DNA of 13,238 nucleotides from JANXVV01 sp038230975 (GTDB lineage Bacteria; Planctomycetota; Phycisphaerae; Tepidisphaerales; Tepidisphaeraceae). The stretch is taken from positions 1 to 13,238 of the forward strand of contig JBBRMF010000141.1 of the NCBI GenBank assembly GCA_038230975.1, written 5' to 3'. The position numbers were made by a program, and so were the translations under genes. Below, one piece after another: positions 13,191 to 13,238 of this stretch; within the stretch, counting starts at the first letter, position 1; each line of letters opens with the position of its first letter. The notes under the pieces are model-generated. The model saw nothing but the letters and a program-made list of their open reading frames with translations, ran no database searches and had not been told where the DNA came from.

Positions 13191-13238
13191 GACGCGCGCC
13201 GTTGCCCGCAGTTGGCTTTCCTGCCTTTTGGCACCTGG

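Overview
The window (13,238 bp, roughly mid-to-high GC by eye) looks like chromosomal DNA of a planctomycete, most likely a Phycisphaerae-type lineage. The reasons are a DUF1800/DUF1501 gene pair, a protein with a C-terminal PEP-CTERM sorting signal, and a large secreted protein that opens with the LEPR-XLL-type motif 'LESRWLLSG'. This taxonomic call is inference; no rRNA or other marker gene is present. Nearly every gene encodes an exported protein, using several routes side by side: Tat, Sec signal peptide, lipobox, PEP-CTERM and LEPR-XLL.

Layout. Positions 1-5110 (minus strand) hold a two-gene operon: a very large DUF1800 protein (1055-5110) followed 85 bp later by a Tat-exported DUF1501 protein that runs off the left edge. 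The DUF1800 protein carries an Ig-like region, a type I dockerin-like pair of calcium loops, a cadherin/Ig-like stretch and a CHRD domain ahead of the DUF1800 domain. The end of the DUF1800 domain is interrupted twice by glycine/threonine-rich repeats of a kind seen in phage tail-fibre-like proteins. Positions 5111-5659 are a divergent regulatory gap. To its right lie a PEP-CTERM protein (5660-6397) whose ectodomain could be a cohesin-like beta-sandwich, a strong intrinsic terminator (6471-6511), and a secreted heavy-metal-binding protein (about 6441-7802) whose likely 5' end overlaps that terminator.

Positions 8043-10598 encode a multidomain LEPR-XLL protein with two copies of an SdrD-B-like plus delta-60-like block around an Fn3 domain, ending in a subtilisin-like (S8) peptidase with an apparently complete catalytic set. 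After a gap with a terminator (10761-10785) come two small lipoprotein genes (10916-11353 and 11512-11991) that look like diverged paralogues. They are separated by a perfect 14-bp stem-loop. A metal-dependent amidohydrolase (11999-13078, minus strand) converges on the second lipoprotein with only 7 bp between stop codons.

How the parts may work together. The DUF1800/DUF1501 pair is a well-known co-occurring secreted pair of unknown function. The dockerin in the DUF1800 protein beside a divergently transcribed, possibly cohesin-like cell-surface protein suggests, as inference only, a surface-assembled complex. The metal-binding protein, the protease, the lipoproteins and the amidohydrolase show no clear shared pathway. 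No RNA genes, CRISPR arrays, insertion sequences or integrases were seen.
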